From contig NZ_OCNH01000002.1 of NCBI RefSeq assembly GCF_900230225.1, positions 1-64,000 on the forward strand: a stretch of DNA of 64,000 nucleotides, written 5' to 3'. The DNA is from Spirosoma fluviale. GTDB taxonomy: Bacteria; Bacteroidota; Bacteroidia; Cytophagales; Spirosomataceae. Shown one piece after another: positions 1-8,327 of this stretch; position 1 is the first letter of the stretch, and the number at the start of each line of letters is the position of its first letter. The notes under the pieces were generated by a model that ran no database searches, was not told the DNA's origin, and worked only from the letters and a program-made list of their open reading frames with translations. Position numbers and translations under genes: made by a program.

Positions 1-114
1 GACCTGAGCAAGTTCAAGGCGCACTATCCGGGCTGGGACTGGACCTTTGACCTGAAGGAGACCATGACCCAGATTCACGACAGCATGGTAGCCCGACTGG
101 CTACCAATCTTTAA
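1..114 (+). CDS. NAD-dependent sugar epimerase/dehydratase, C-terminal end (partial)
   Basis: An open frame enters from the left edge and gives 37 codons before TAA at 112-114. The tail, with the pattern FKAHYPGWDW followed by an amphipathic helix, resembles the C-terminus of extended short-chain dehydrogenases that act on nucleotide sugars, especially CDP-paratose 2-epimerase (RfbE/Tyv). The catalytic domain is outside the window, so substrate cannot be judged. It is co-oriented with the glycosidase-like gene at 170 and the glycosyltransferases beyond, which fits synthesis of a surface-glycan sugar. Confidence 0.6.
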   Translation, partial: DLSKFKAHYPGWDWTFDLKETMTQIHDSMVARLATNL

Positions 115-169
115 TACATGTTGGCCGGATACACGTATCTGGCCGACACACATCTTTTACCTGAATTCA

Positions 170-1117
170 ATGACTTGGCATAAAAAAGGACTGGTTTACA
201 AGCCCGACGGGTCAAAGCCGTTCAGCCGTACCCACGCACAGGTTCCCTTTGGTTTCCCGATGCAGGACAAAGTGCGGGTTTATTTTTCTACCCGCGACGA
301 ACATAGTGCATCGGCTGTATCGTTCGTTGAGTTGAATCCGGACAATCTGTCGGAGGTGACGTACGTACACGATAAACCTTGCCTACAGAAAGGAGCCGTT
401 GGTATGTTTGACGAAACCGGGACCATGCCATCCTGGTTTTTACCGGTGGGAGATGAGATCTGGCTGTATTATACCGGTTGGAACAAAAGCGAAACGGCCA
501 GCTATCGACTTTCAATTGGCTTAGCCATCAGTCGCGACGGCGGCCTGACGTTTGAGCGCAAGTACACCGGTCCCCTGCTCGATCGTTCCATATACGATCA
601 GGTCTGGATAGCGCAGCCCTGCGTAATGCGGGAGGAGCAACCTGATGGGTCGATTCGCTGGCGAATGTGGTATTTATCCTGCACAAAGATTGAGGTGATC
701 AACGGGCACCCGGAGCCTTTCTACGATGTTAAGTACGCGGAATCGGAAGACGGGATCGACTGGAAGCGTACCGGTCATGTATGCGTAGGATACGACGAAT
801 TTACGGATGCCATTGGTCGGCCAACGGTGTACAAAGACGGCGATCTGTACAAAATGTATTTTTCGTTCCGCAACGCAACCAACTACCGCACCGATGTTGA
901 ACGAAGCTATCGGATTGGCTATGCAGAGTCGAAAGATGGTATAACCTGGGAGCGGAAAGACGAACTGGCCGGTATCGAACGGTCGGCGGAAGGCTGGGAT
1001 TCGGTCATGATGGACTATTGCCATATTTTCAAACACCAAAACCAGTGGATTATGTTATACAACGGAAACGGGTTTGGTGCATCGGGTTTTGGCTATGCAA
1101 ATCAGCCCGCGAACTGA
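170..1117 (+). CDS. Five-bladed propeller glycosidase-like protein (GH43/GH32 fold)
   Basis: This 315-residue protein has the repeating blade pattern of GH43-like five-bladed propellers: successive strands such as WLYYTGWN (about residue 98), WRMWYLSCT (about 164) and YKMYFSFRN (about 227), each near a SxDGxTWER-type turn. There is no signal peptide, so it is probably cytoplasmic. Related proteins often sit in O-antigen and capsule clusters and may handle nucleotide- or lipid-linked sugars rather than digest polymers. Three-base-level catalytic acids cannot be assigned by eye. It lies 55 bases after the epimerase-like gene in the same direction, so co-transcription is likely. Confidence 0.65.
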   Translation: MTWHKKGLVYKPDGSKPFSRTHAQVPFGFPMQDKVRVYFSTRDEHSASAVSFVELNPDNLSEVTYVHDKPCLQKGAVGMFDETGTMPSWFLPVGDEIWLYYTGWNKSETASYRLSIGLAISRDGGLTFERKYTGPLLDRSIYDQVWIAQPCVMREEQPDGSIRWRMWYLSCTKIEVINGHPEPFYDVKYAESEDGIDWKRTGHVCVGYDEFTDAIGRPTVYKDGDLYKMYFSFRNATNYRTDVERSYRIGYAESKDGITWERKDELAGIERSAEGWDSVMMDYCHIFKHQNQWIMLYNGNGFGASGFGYANQPAN

Positions 1118-1138
1118 CCAGAATCAACAAACGGCCCG

Positions 1139-1169
1139 TTGTATTTTCTCTGGATACCACCCTACTTTG
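1139..1169 (+). promoter_or_regulatory. Putative Bacteroidota-type promoter for the oxygenase-like gene
   Basis: TTG at 1139-1141 is followed after 21 bases by TACTTTG at 1163-1169. This fits the Bacteroidota housekeeping promoter (TTTG, about 20 bases, TAnnTTTG) with a -7 box one base short. The start codon at 1229 would leave a leader of about 50 bases. It suggests an internal promoter in the glycan cluster. Inference from sequence only. Confidence 0.4.
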
Positions 1170-1228
1170 TGACAAAAATTAATCAATTGAGAACAAACGC
1201 GGCAATCGCGCATTGACAAGTTTTCTTT

Positions 1229-2053
1229 ATGAAAGAAGTTGCAAAATACCTGATAAAAGTCGACGCTGAGTTTAAGGATGGACGGATCGTTCCTGAAATT
1301 CCTTATGAGGAGGTAATGCGGTTGGTCAACGAGCCAAACATCGTTATCATCAAAACCGGTATCCCGGAAACTACGCTTCGCAGCGTCATTACCACTACCC
1401 GGGCCTGGGCTGACAGCACTCCGCTAGCCGAAGGACCGGATACATTCGATAACAATCAGCATAAGCAGCGGCTGCACATCGCCAAAATCCAGCAGGCACC
1501 GCAGTTGTTTCACGACCATACCTTCGATGCTCTTCTGGACCTCGACGAGTCGACCAGACAAACATTGCTGAGCGTTTTTAACCCAATGCGTCAGTTTTGG
1601 AATGATCTGACCGGCAACAACGAAGAATACGGAATCCGTAAAGGTCAGCCGTATTTCCACCCGCAGGTAACGCATTATCCCCTGGGCGGCAGTTTCTTCG
1701 GTCGCCACTGGCACCCGCTCAATCCGCAGAAAGTAGGCACCATTCTGGCACTCAATCAGTATGGGAAAGACTACACATCGGGAGGAACCGGCTACGTTAT
1801 CAACGACCATATCGTTGAAACAGAAGGCTATCAGGATATGGGCGACATCATTCTGTTCCGGTATGATCTGCCTCACTGGGTTAGCCCGTCGAGTTTTGCC
1901 GACCGCTTCAGCTGGGACGATCCGGCTGGTCGCTGGGTAGCTATTTTGCCTTTCTACGACCCCTGGGCAAAACCCGCCGACAAAGATGAACCACAAGGCT
2001 GGAAAGCACAGATTCAAACAGCCAAAAACACTTCTCCTGAAGTGGCTGTTTAA
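1229..2053 (+). CDS. Putative Fe(II)/2-oxoglutarate-type oxygenase of the glycan cluster
   Basis: The protein has 274 residues and no signal peptide. Its second half looks like a double-stranded beta-helix oxygenase: FFGRHWHP (about residues 155-162) could give the first metal ligands, and LPHWVSP followed about 20 residues later by GRW could give the distal His and the 2-oxoglutarate-binding Arg. The usual HxD pair would here read HxH, which is atypical, so the assignment is tentative. Such enzymes hydroxylate or oxidise small molecules and sugars. It sits between a glycosidase-like gene and a GT2 gene, suggesting a tailoring step on a glycan precursor. The 111-base gap upstream contains a promoter-like sequence. 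Confidence 0.45.
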   Translation: MKEVAKYLIKVDAEFKDGRIVPEIPYEEVMRLVNEPNIVIIKTGIPETTLRSVITTTRAWADSTPLAEGPDTFDNNQHKQRLHIAKIQQAPQLFHDHTFDALLDLDESTRQTLLSVFNPMRQFWNDLTGNNEEYGIRKGQPYFHPQVTHYPLGGSFFGRHWHPLNPQKVGTILALNQYGKDYTSGGTGYVINDHIVETEGYQDMGDIILFRYDLPHWVSPSSFADRFSWDDPAGRWVAILPFYDPWAKPADKDEPQGWKAQIQTAKNTSPEVAV

Positions 2054-2123
2054 TACTTCATTCACGGTTTTGGGTAGTTATATACACTAATGGCTACCAA
2101 AACTGATTGATTACTCGTTCTTT

Positions 2124-3092
2124 ATGCCGAAAGTAAGCGTTCTGATCATTACCTATAATCAGAAGAATTTCATCCGTCAGGCCATTGACAGTGCACTGGC
2201 TCAACAAACTACGTTTCCAATTGAAATTTTAGTTGGCGATGACTTCTCGAAGGATGGAACAAGAGACATTATTCAGGAGTATGAGCGCCAGCACCCCGGC
2301 CTGGTGCGGGGTATACTGCACCCGCGTAACATGGGTAAGAATGGGGGTATTAACTTTCTGGAAACACTGAAACTGGCCCAAGGAGAGTATTATGCCCTGA
2401 TGGACGGCGACGATTATTTCACCGACCCGCTCAAGTTGCAAAAGCAGGCCGATTTGCTCGATGCACACCCGGATTATTCGATGGTATTTCATAACGCGCT
2501 GATTACGTATGAAGATGGTAGTCCGTCGCACGTGCTCAACGGGCCTGATACAAAGCCGTTTTTTACCATCGAAGACTTGATTGGAGAGGACGAAATCTGG
2601 TTCATGGCCACGTCGAGTACCATGTATCGAAACTCAATTAAAGAATATCCTGCCTGGTTCAGCGAATCGGTTAGCGGAGATATCCCCCGGCTGATCCTTA
2701 AAGCCAAAATGGGTAAAATAGGCTATATCCCCGATGTGATGTCGGTGTACCGAAAAAACAAGAACGGAGCCAGCTTCTCGGATAAGTATGACGATGCTGT
2801 TTTTCTGCAAAACCGGATTGATATGTATTCGAATATCAACCGCGAATTGAATTATCAATACGATGATTTGTTGAAAAAAAATATAGCCCGCTACTATCGG
2901 ATGATGATGGGAAGCCATCAGTACAGTACCAATTATTTGTCGAAGTTGGGGCTGGCTACCAAGTATTATTCACTGGCGAAACCAACGTGGTCCGATTTCA
3001 AAAAGATTGTTTTTGAGCACCTTACGCCACTTAGTCTACAGCGTGCCTATGGAACAGTAGCTATAGGCTTGCACCGTATGCTAAATAATTGA
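2124..3092 (+). CDS. Family 2 glycosyltransferase
   Basis: A 322-residue GT-A enzyme. The N-terminus KVSVLIITYNQ begins the nucleotide-binding fold, GDDFSKDGT (about residues 38-46) is the usual base-binding segment, and MDGDDYF (about 92-98) carries the DxD motif that holds the metal and the sugar diphosphate. The remainder is a helical C-terminal region without transmembrane segments, as in cytoplasmic GT2 enzymes of O-antigen and capsule pathways. Donor and acceptor cannot be predicted. It lies 70 bases downstream of the oxygenase-like gene and appears to belong to the same operon. Confidence 0.9.
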   Translation: MPKVSVLIITYNQKNFIRQAIDSALAQQTTFPIEILVGDDFSKDGTRDIIQEYERQHPGLVRGILHPRNMGKNGGINFLETLKLAQGEYYALMDGDDYFTDPLKLQKQADLLDAHPDYSMVFHNALITYEDGSPSHVLNGPDTKPFFTIEDLIGEDEIWFMATSSTMYRNSIKEYPAWFSESVSGDIPRLILKAKMGKIGYIPDVMSVYRKNKNGASFSDKYDDAVFLQNRIDMYSNINRELNYQYDDLLKKNIARYYRMMMGSHQYSTNYLSKLGLATKYYSLAKPTWSDFKKIVFEHLTPLSLQRAYGTVAIGLHRMLNN

Positions 3093-3110
3093 TTATCTGG
3101 GGGGAAGTGA

Positions 3111-3141
3111 TTTGTTCAGCCACTAGACTTTGTCTACTTTG
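3111..3141 (+). promoter_or_regulatory. Putative Bacteroidota-type promoter for the TauD-like gene
   Basis: TTTG at 3111-3114, a 20-base spacer, then TACTTTG at 3135-3141. The spacing is ideal and the -7 box is one base shorter than TAnnTTTG. Transcription would begin near 3148, which rules out the in-frame TTG at 3130 as start and supports the ATG at 3157 or 3169. Confidence 0.5.
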
Positions 3142-3156
3142 TGTCTTCCTAACGAA

Positions 3157-3957
3157 ATGGAAGACGCTATGAACTTTTTCAGACAAGTTGTCTATACTAC
3201 CCCAGACCAAACCATTCAAGATGTAAAAGAAGCCGTTCAGACAAACAAACTGGTTTTTCTGTCGGGCTTTCGTGAAGATTTGCCCGTACACGATTTTTAC
3301 AGCAAGCTATCTGAAACCATTGGCCGTATCCATGCCGCCGATGAAGATCTTGCCACCGGCAAAATGACCGGAAATCGCTGGATTGACATTACGTATGATC
3401 CGCAAATTCCCGATCGGTACCGCTCCAGTAATACACGTCAGCCATTGCATACCGACGATTCGTACGTAGAACTGGGTGACGAAGAAGCCGTAAATTTTTT
3501 CTACTGTGCTTCAAGAGCCAAAATTGGTGGAGCAACCACCTTCTTCGACCTGCCCGATCTGGTTGAATGCATGAAACTGGATGGGCAGGAGGCTTTGCTG
3601 GACGAACTGATGGCTACCGATGTGGTTCATGCCAAAGGGGGCGCCCGCAAAGTGCGGAAGATCATTGATAAAGATGGCGAAGGGCATCTGGCCAATTGGA
3701 ACTACTTCTGCCTGTCGCGGGAGGAGAACTCGCCGGAAGTACTGAACCTCTGCGAGCGTTTTCACCAGTTCCTGGAGTCGCGGATCATGAATGCCGGTGT
3801 CATTCTGCCGGTTCAGCTACAGAAAGGGGAGGCCGTGTTCTTTCACGATGATCGGGTGCTGCATGGCCGGAATGCGTTCTTTGCCGAGTACCCTGGTCAG
3901 CGTAGTCTGATCAAAGGAAAAATCATCATTACACCAGCCGCCGAGGCTGTATTTTGA
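3157..3957 (+). CDS. TauD/TfdA-family Fe(II)/2-oxoglutarate dioxygenase
   Basis: This protein (266 residues from ATG 3157) has the TauD/TfdA/clavaminate-synthase fold. HTDDSY (about residue 101) supplies the HxD iron ligands, VLHGRNAF (about 230) the distal His, and the Arg in PGQRSLIKGKI the 2-oxoglutarate contact. Family members hydroxylate small molecules such as taurine, carnitine precursors or amino-acid derivatives; the substrate here is unknown. Its place between two glycosyltransferases suggests modification of a glycan substituent. An upstream in-frame TTG (3130) overlaps the promoter, so ATG 3157 was chosen; ATG 3169 is also possible. Confidence 0.8.
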   Translation: MEDAMNFFRQVVYTTPDQTIQDVKEAVQTNKLVFLSGFREDLPVHDFYSKLSETIGRIHAADEDLATGKMTGNRWIDITYDPQIPDRYRSSNTRQPLHTDDSYVELGDEEAVNFFYCASRAKIGGATTFFDLPDLVECMKLDGQEALLDELMATDVVHAKGGARKVRKIIDKDGEGHLANWNYFCLSREENSPEVLNLCERFHQFLESRIMNAGVILPVQLQKGEAVFFHDDRVLHGRNAFFAEYPGQRSLIKGKIIITPAAEAVF

Positions 3958-4041
3958 GCCTATGCAAAAATTTACAGACTAAGACTTTTCTCAGGGTTGA
4001 TAAAATCGCCGAAAGAGAGAAGCACTTCTTTAGACTAACTA

Positions 4042-4099
4042 CAGTCTGGTTGTCCGTAAGCCGTTGACTACAGTCGGTAGCTTGGGGACGACCAGACTG
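4042..4099. repeat. Inverted repeat upstream of the aldo/keto reductase
   Basis: CAGTCTGGTTGTCC at 4042-4055 is matched in reverse complement by GGACGACCAGACTG at 4086-4099, with one mismatch and a 30-base loop. The loop contains a second ACTACAGTC (4067-4075), already present at 4039-4047. There is no T-run, so it is more likely a regulatory or mRNA-leader hairpin than a simple terminator; it ends 15 bases before the start codon at 4115. Confidence 0.5.
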
Positions 4100-4114
4100 T
4101 TTCATTACTTACTT

Positions 4115-5089
4115 ATGCCAGTTTCCATAAACGAGCAGCTTACATCCCGACTGGGGTTTGGCACCTGGCAGTTTGGTGGCCCTAACATCGTAAACGGTAA
4201 CCCAACCGGCTGGGGCCAGGTAGACAAAACAGAAGCCATCCGCGCCGTACATGCCGCCCTGGATGAGGGCATAAACTTCTTCGATACGGCCGACAGCTAT
4301 GGCCGGGGTCAGGCCGAAACCATATTGCGGGAAGCGTTTGCTCAAAAGTCAGCGACTAATACCCTTATCTGTACCAAATTTGGTAATCGACAAACACCGG
4401 CGGGACAGCCTGTACAGGATTATAGCGCGGCCTATCTGACCGAAGCCGTAGAGGCCAGTCTGAGTCGGCTGGGTGTCGATACGCTCGATATAATGCTGTT
4501 GCATAGCCCACCAGATGCGTTCGACTGGTCGACCTACGACCCTAAACCGTTTGACGATCTGGTTCAGGCGGGAAAAATTCGTTCCTACGGGGTTAGCTCC
4601 CGGTCGATATATGGTGCCAGGCGCGTAATGGAGGCTGGCTTTGGCAATGCGCTGGAAGTTATTTATAACGCACTGGATAGTCGTGCCGAAGGCCTTCTCT
4701 TTACCGAGCCCAACGCCAATGATTATTTTTTCATTGGCCGGGTACCGCTGGCTTCCGGTTTCCTAAACCCGGCCTACCTAACTCAGGACCCTGTTTTCTC
4801 AACCGACGAGTACCGGCATTATTTGCCCGAACGTGACCGGAACTGGCTCCTTGAGTCTATGCGTAAACTGGCTTTTTTAAATGAGGAGCCCGGCGGAATG
4901 GTAATTTCTGCTTTACGATTCAGTTTATCCAATGACGCCATTGGCGTCGTTATTCCGGGAATGCGAAACGAGCGGCAGGTTGCTGCTAATCGCCAGGCCG
5001 AAGAATTGGGACCGTTAGCCCCCGATTTTCTGGCTCGTATTCGGCAGGCTGTTCCTGATGTGGCCGAACATTGGAAGCCTAAAGCCTAG
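4115..5089 (+). CDS. Aldo/keto reductase
   Basis: A 324-residue NADPH-dependent oxidoreductase of the AKR superfamily. The catalytic tetrad is visible as FFDTADSYG (Asp and Tyr, about residues 52-60), CTKFGNR (Lys, about 87) and LLHSPP (His, about 128), with the late NADP-binding segment VIPGMRNERQV near 284. An earlier in-frame TTG lies inside the upstream hairpin, so ATG 4115 starting MPVSINEQ was chosen. Neighbouring glycosyltransferases suggest reduction of a sugar or of a sugar-linked carbonyl, but AKRs are promiscuous and this is inference only. Confidence 0.85.
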   Translation: MPVSINEQLTSRLGFGTWQFGGPNIVNGNPTGWGQVDKTEAIRAVHAALDEGINFFDTADSYGRGQAETILREAFAQKSATNTLICTKFGNRQTPAGQPVQDYSAAYLTEAVEASLSRLGVDTLDIMLLHSPPDAFDWSTYDPKPFDDLVQAGKIRSYGVSSRSIYGARRVMEAGFGNALEVIYNALDSRAEGLLFTEPNANDYFFIGRVPLASGFLNPAYLTQDPVFSTDEYRHYLPERDRNWLLESMRKLAFLNEEPGGMVISALRFSLSNDAIGVVIPGMRNERQVAANRQAEELGPLAPDFLARIRQAVPDVAEHWKPKA

Positions 5090-5119
5090 CTTTCCCAACT
5101 GTTATTTTTATTTTTACGT

Positions 5120-5890
5120 ATGAAATTAAGCGTCGTCATCCCTGCCTATAATGAAGAAGAGTCGTTGCCACCTACTCTTCGATCCCTCTACCAGACGTTG
5201 GCAAAACACGGAATTCCTCATGAAATCTGCGTTACAAACGATAATTCGAAGGATGGTACGCTGAAAATACTGGAGCAACTGGCGGCTACTGAAATTCCGA
5301 CGCTGGTTCATTTTACCAACCCCGGCCCGAATGGATTCGGTTATGCCGTTCGGTATGGTCTGGAGCGTTTTTCGGGCGATTGTGTGGCCGTCTTCATGGC
5401 CGATTTGTCGGATGATCCGGAAGATCTGGTCCTGTTTTACAATAAGATGCTGGATACGGGCGTCGATGCGGTATTTGGTTCGCGGTGGATAAAAGGGGGT
5501 AAAGTGATCGACTACCCACCGCTGAAAAAATTCATCAACCGGATTGCCAACTTCATTGTCCGGATGGTGATGGGAATCAAATACGATGATACCACAAACG
5601 CCTTTAAACTTTATAAACGGGAGACTATCGAAGGCGTCAAGCCATTTCTGGCCCCTCATTTTAACCTCACGGTGGAGTTGCCGTTAAAGGCTATTGTACG
5701 GGGCTACTCGTTCGATGTGGTCCCCAATAGCTGGACAAATCGCAAGTACGGCGAATCGAAACTGAAGATTAAAGAAATGGGTAGCCGCTATTTCTTCATT
5801 TTAATGTACTGCCTCATTGAGAAGTATTTTTCGCAGGGGGACTTTCGCAAAAAAACACCCGCATCGGCACCGCAAACCGTTAGTCGCTAA
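5120..5890 (+). CDS. Family 2 glycosyltransferase, DPM1-like
   Basis: A 256-residue GT2 enzyme of the dolichol/polyprenol-phosphate sugar synthase group. KLSVVIPAYNEE starts the GT-A fold, NDNSKDGT (about residues 40-47) binds the nucleotide, and MADLSDDPED (about 94-103) is the DxSDD metal-binding motif typical of DPM1/ArnC-like enzymes. No transmembrane helices follow, so it is the soluble type. It would transfer a sugar from a nucleotide donor to polyprenyl phosphate for export-coupled glycosylation. It starts 30 bases after the aldo/keto reductase and ends the co-oriented cluster; the next gene is convergent. Confidence 0.88.
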   Translation: MKLSVVIPAYNEEESLPPTLRSLYQTLAKHGIPHEICVTNDNSKDGTLKILEQLAATEIPTLVHFTNPGPNGFGYAVRYGLERFSGDCVAVFMADLSDDPEDLVLFYNKMLDTGVDAVFGSRWIKGGKVIDYPPLKKFINRIANFIVRMVMGIKYDDTTNAFKLYKRETIEGVKPFLAPHFNLTVELPLKAIVRGYSFDVVPNSWTNRKYGESKLKIKEMGSRYFFILMYCLIEKYFSQGDFRKKTPASAPQTVSR

Positions 5891-5985
5891 TAGTCGTGGG
5901 GTTGCTTTTTTTAGTTGAGCGTATGTTCTCTTCACTATTTTACGCCATCATACAGTCCGATTGCAACGACGGCCGGGAATAACCC

Positions 5986-6747
5986 CTAAAATTGAACAGA
6001 TACATACGTACAGTCCTCTCCATGAAGCGGGCTAATGCCGTGCGCTACCTCCGATTCAATAAAGATGAGGTCTCCGGCCCGAGCTTCTTTCGACGTTCCG
6101 TCCATGCGTACCTGAACCGGATGGTCAAGAATGAGGAGAAGTTCAGCCGCCCGGTGGGTATGGACTGGCTGTTCTGCCCGACCGGCGTTAAGGGTTGTCA
6201 TCTCTATGGCGACGCGGCTGCTCATAATGGTTGGGTATGGTGAAACGCTGCGGCTGCTTCCGCGCTGGTCAGTGGTAGCTGCAGTTTCCTGCCAATCGAC
6301 CCAAAGCGATTCACCCAGTAGCCGGTACAAATCCAGATCAGGCATTTCATTGGAGGTGTACCGTATCTGGTAATAGGTGAGAGGCTGAGCAGCTTTGTTG
6401 GCAATCTGGTACTCATCGCCGGGCATGATCATACTTACACTGCCGGGGAGTAGTGTTTTGCGTTTCTTTTCAAGTGTCAGCGTTAACTCTCCTGATTTAA
6501 CGAGCAGAATAGCTTCTTCGTCAAGCTGTTGAATGGGCTGGGCGGGGCGGTTAGCCTCTAGCGTTATGGCTTGAATGATAAAGTGAGAAAAATCACGGGT
6601 GTTGCCTTCTGCCAAGGTTCGCTCCTCGTAGCCAGTCTGAGGGGGCGTAGATGAATGACTAAAGGAGTATACATTAGAAAGAATTACCTGTGGAAAGGCC
6701 AGGCCAGGAGCCAGAACAATTATCCAGAGGAGCAGGAAGGGTTTCAT
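5986..6747 (-). CDS. Secreted bicupin protein
   Basis: The 253-residue product begins with a signal peptide (MKPFLLLWIIVLAPGLAFPQ). Two cupin barrels follow. The first (about residues 50-135) contains the PGSVSMIMPGDEY loop but lacks metal-binding His. The second (about 165-253) has VHTHRAAELLLIL and SEVAHGISP, giving the HxH, Glu and His ligands of a metal cupin. A periplasmic metal-dependent role, perhaps as a sugar- or acid-binding cupin, is plausible, but the substrate is not known. It is 45 bases downstream of the membrane-protein gene 6793-7236 and may be co-transcribed with it. Confidence 0.7.
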   Translation of the reverse strand: MKPFLLLWIIVLAPGLAFPQVILSNVYSFSHSSTPPQTGYEERTLAEGNTRDFSHFIIQAITLEANRPAQPIQQLDEEAILLVKSGELTLTLEKKRKTLLPGSVSMIMPGDEYQIANKAAQPLTYYQIRYTSNEMPDLDLYRLLGESLWVDWQETAATTDQRGSSRSVSPYPTIMSSRVAIEMTTLNAGRAEQPVHTHRAAELLLILDHPVQVRMDGTSKEARAGDLIFIESEVAHGISPLHGEDCTYVSVQF

Positions 6748-6792
6748 TGATACTGTATAGGCTAAACTTAATTGGTTTATGAACCTGGCGGT

Positions 6793-7236
6793 TTAGGTAA
6801 ACATTCCCTTCAAACCCGGAATCTGATAAAAAGCAAGTGTTTGCACAACGGCCCATACTATGGCACTAACAAGCATATAAAGCACCAGCCGCCACCGTTT
6901 AACACCAAATGACAGGGCCAGAATGGTGCCGCCAATTGGCGTTAGGATCAGCGGGGTTAGAAAAGCGATACCCGCCATTCCGGAACGTTTCCAGATACGG
7001 ATGGCCATGCGGGTGCGTTTGGTAAAGCGTTTTGGCGTAGATTTCCGGTAGCGTTGCAAAAGGGTCTGTAAAGCCGCTCCCGCAAACGTAACGATCACTA
7101 CACTGATCATCATACCCAGCGCCGTACAGATGGTCGTTTCAAGCCAGCCCAGGCCCAGGGCCGCGCCCGAGATGGGCCCGCCCACAAATTTTATGGTGCT
7201 GGTAATAACGACAGAAATGTATTTGGCAAACTGCAT
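6793..7236 (-). CDS. Small integral membrane protein of unknown function
   Basis: A 147-residue protein with about four hydrophobic segments: near residues 8-28, 35-58, 88-110 and 113-135. The middle is a basic loop (RKSTPKRFTKRTRMAIRIWKR) likely facing the cytoplasm. The stretch GMAGIAFLTPLILTPIGGT recalls the Pro-rich re-entrant part of small multidrug-export/DedA-type proteins, but the match is too weak to name. It is transcribed away from the YheT-like gene at 7290, so the 53-base gap must hold both promoters or one shared region. Confidence 0.65.
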   Translation of the reverse strand: MQFAKYISVVITSTIKFVGGPISGAALGLGWLETTICTALGMMISVVIVTFAGAALQTLLQRYRKSTPKRFTKRTRMAIRIWKRSGMAGIAFLTPLILTPIGGTILALSFGVKRWRLVLYMLVSAIVWAVVQTLAFYQIPGLKGMFT

Positions 7237-7289
7237 AGCTATAAGATGTGGTGAAACAACACCGTAAATGTATTCGTTGTTCAGTTAAT

Positions 7290-8261
7290 ATGCCGCTCAT
7301 TCATTCGCCTTATCCCGGTCCACCCGCCTATCAGTACAATGGTCACCTGCAAACCATCATTCCCAGCCTGACACGCAAGGTTAGCGGGATTCCTTACGAA
7401 CGCGAACGCCTGACGTTGACCGATGGCGATTTTGTTGATCTGGACTGGATCAAAGCTGGGCAAAGCCGTCTCGTTGTCCTGACACATGGGCTGGAAGGTG
7501 ATAGCAATCGGCAATACATTCGGGGAACGGCCAAGTTATTCGCCCAGCATAACTACGATGTACTTGCCTGGAACTGCCGGTCGTGTAGTGGCGAAATGAA
7601 TCAGGCTTTCCGACTCTATAACCACGGTGAAATTGGTGATTTAGGCGAAGTAATCGAACACGCTTTACTAATAAAGCGGTATCAGGAGGTTGTTCTGGTT
7701 GGTTACAGCATGGGCGGTAATATTACCCTGAAATACCTTGGCGTACACGGAAACCGTCTTCCCGATGTCATCAAAGCTGGTATTGCCATCTCGGCTCCAA
7801 CGGATCTTGGAGCCAGTGCCGGACTGCTCGACCTGCCGTCGAACCGATTTTACCGCAATCGATTCATGAAAAAGTTGCTGGTCAAAATTGCCCGGAAAGC
7901 GCAGATGTTTCCGGGTCGGCTGGATATGAGCAAGATTCGGCAGGTGAAACAGTGGAAAGATTTCGATGAGTTCTTTTCCGCACCGGTCAATAACTATCGG
8001 GATGCCGATGATTTCTATACGCAGGCTTCAGCGGTTAATTTCATGTCGGCCATCGCTGTTCCTGTGCTCCTGCTCAATGCCCAGAACGATCCATTGCTTT
8101 CGCCGGAATGCTCGCCCGAAGAATTGGCGAAATCTCATCCGTATGTTTTTCTGGAAACGCCCCGAACGGGTGGACATGTTGGGTTTCAACTCGGCCGGGA
8201 CCCGCACACCTACGCCGAACGGCGTGCACTTTGGTTCGCGCAGGGTTTAGGAAACACCTGA
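7290..8261 (+). CDS. Alpha/beta hydrolase, YheT family
   Basis: A 323-residue hydrolase starting at ATG 7290 (MPLIHSPY); the upstream GTG at 7248 would add a Cys-rich extension not expected in the family. The N-terminal PYPGPPAYQYNGHLQTIIPSL is the hallmark of YheT-like proteins. VGYSMGGN (about residue 146) is the nucleophile elbow with catalytic Ser, NAQNDPLLS (about 268) carries the acidic residue and TGGHVGF (about 300) the catalytic His. Members are esterases of unclear physiological substrate. The neighbour at 8328 is convergent. Confidence 0.88.
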   Translation: MPLIHSPYPGPPAYQYNGHLQTIIPSLTRKVSGIPYERERLTLTDGDFVDLDWIKAGQSRLVVLTHGLEGDSNRQYIRGTAKLFAQHNYDVLAWNCRSCSGEMNQAFRLYNHGEIGDLGEVIEHALLIKRYQEVVLVGYSMGGNITLKYLGVHGNRLPDVIKAGIAISAPTDLGASAGLLDLPSNRFYRNRFMKKLLVKIARKAQMFPGRLDMSKIRQVKQWKDFDEFFSAPVNNYRDADDFYTQASAVNFMSAIAVPVLLLNAQNDPLLSPECSPEELAKSHPYVFLETPRTGGHVGFQLGRDPHTYAERRALWFAQGLGNT

Positions 8262-8327
8262 AGTCCTGCCTGCATATTATTGCACTTGTAGCCTCAATCA
8301 CCAGTTTACAAATGAAGCCCAGGCCTC

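Noticed and set aside
1424-2065. 213-codon minus-strand frame over the oxygenase-like gene
   Set aside because: Overlaps a co-oriented gene of the cluster and gives no recognisable protein; taken as antisense shadow.
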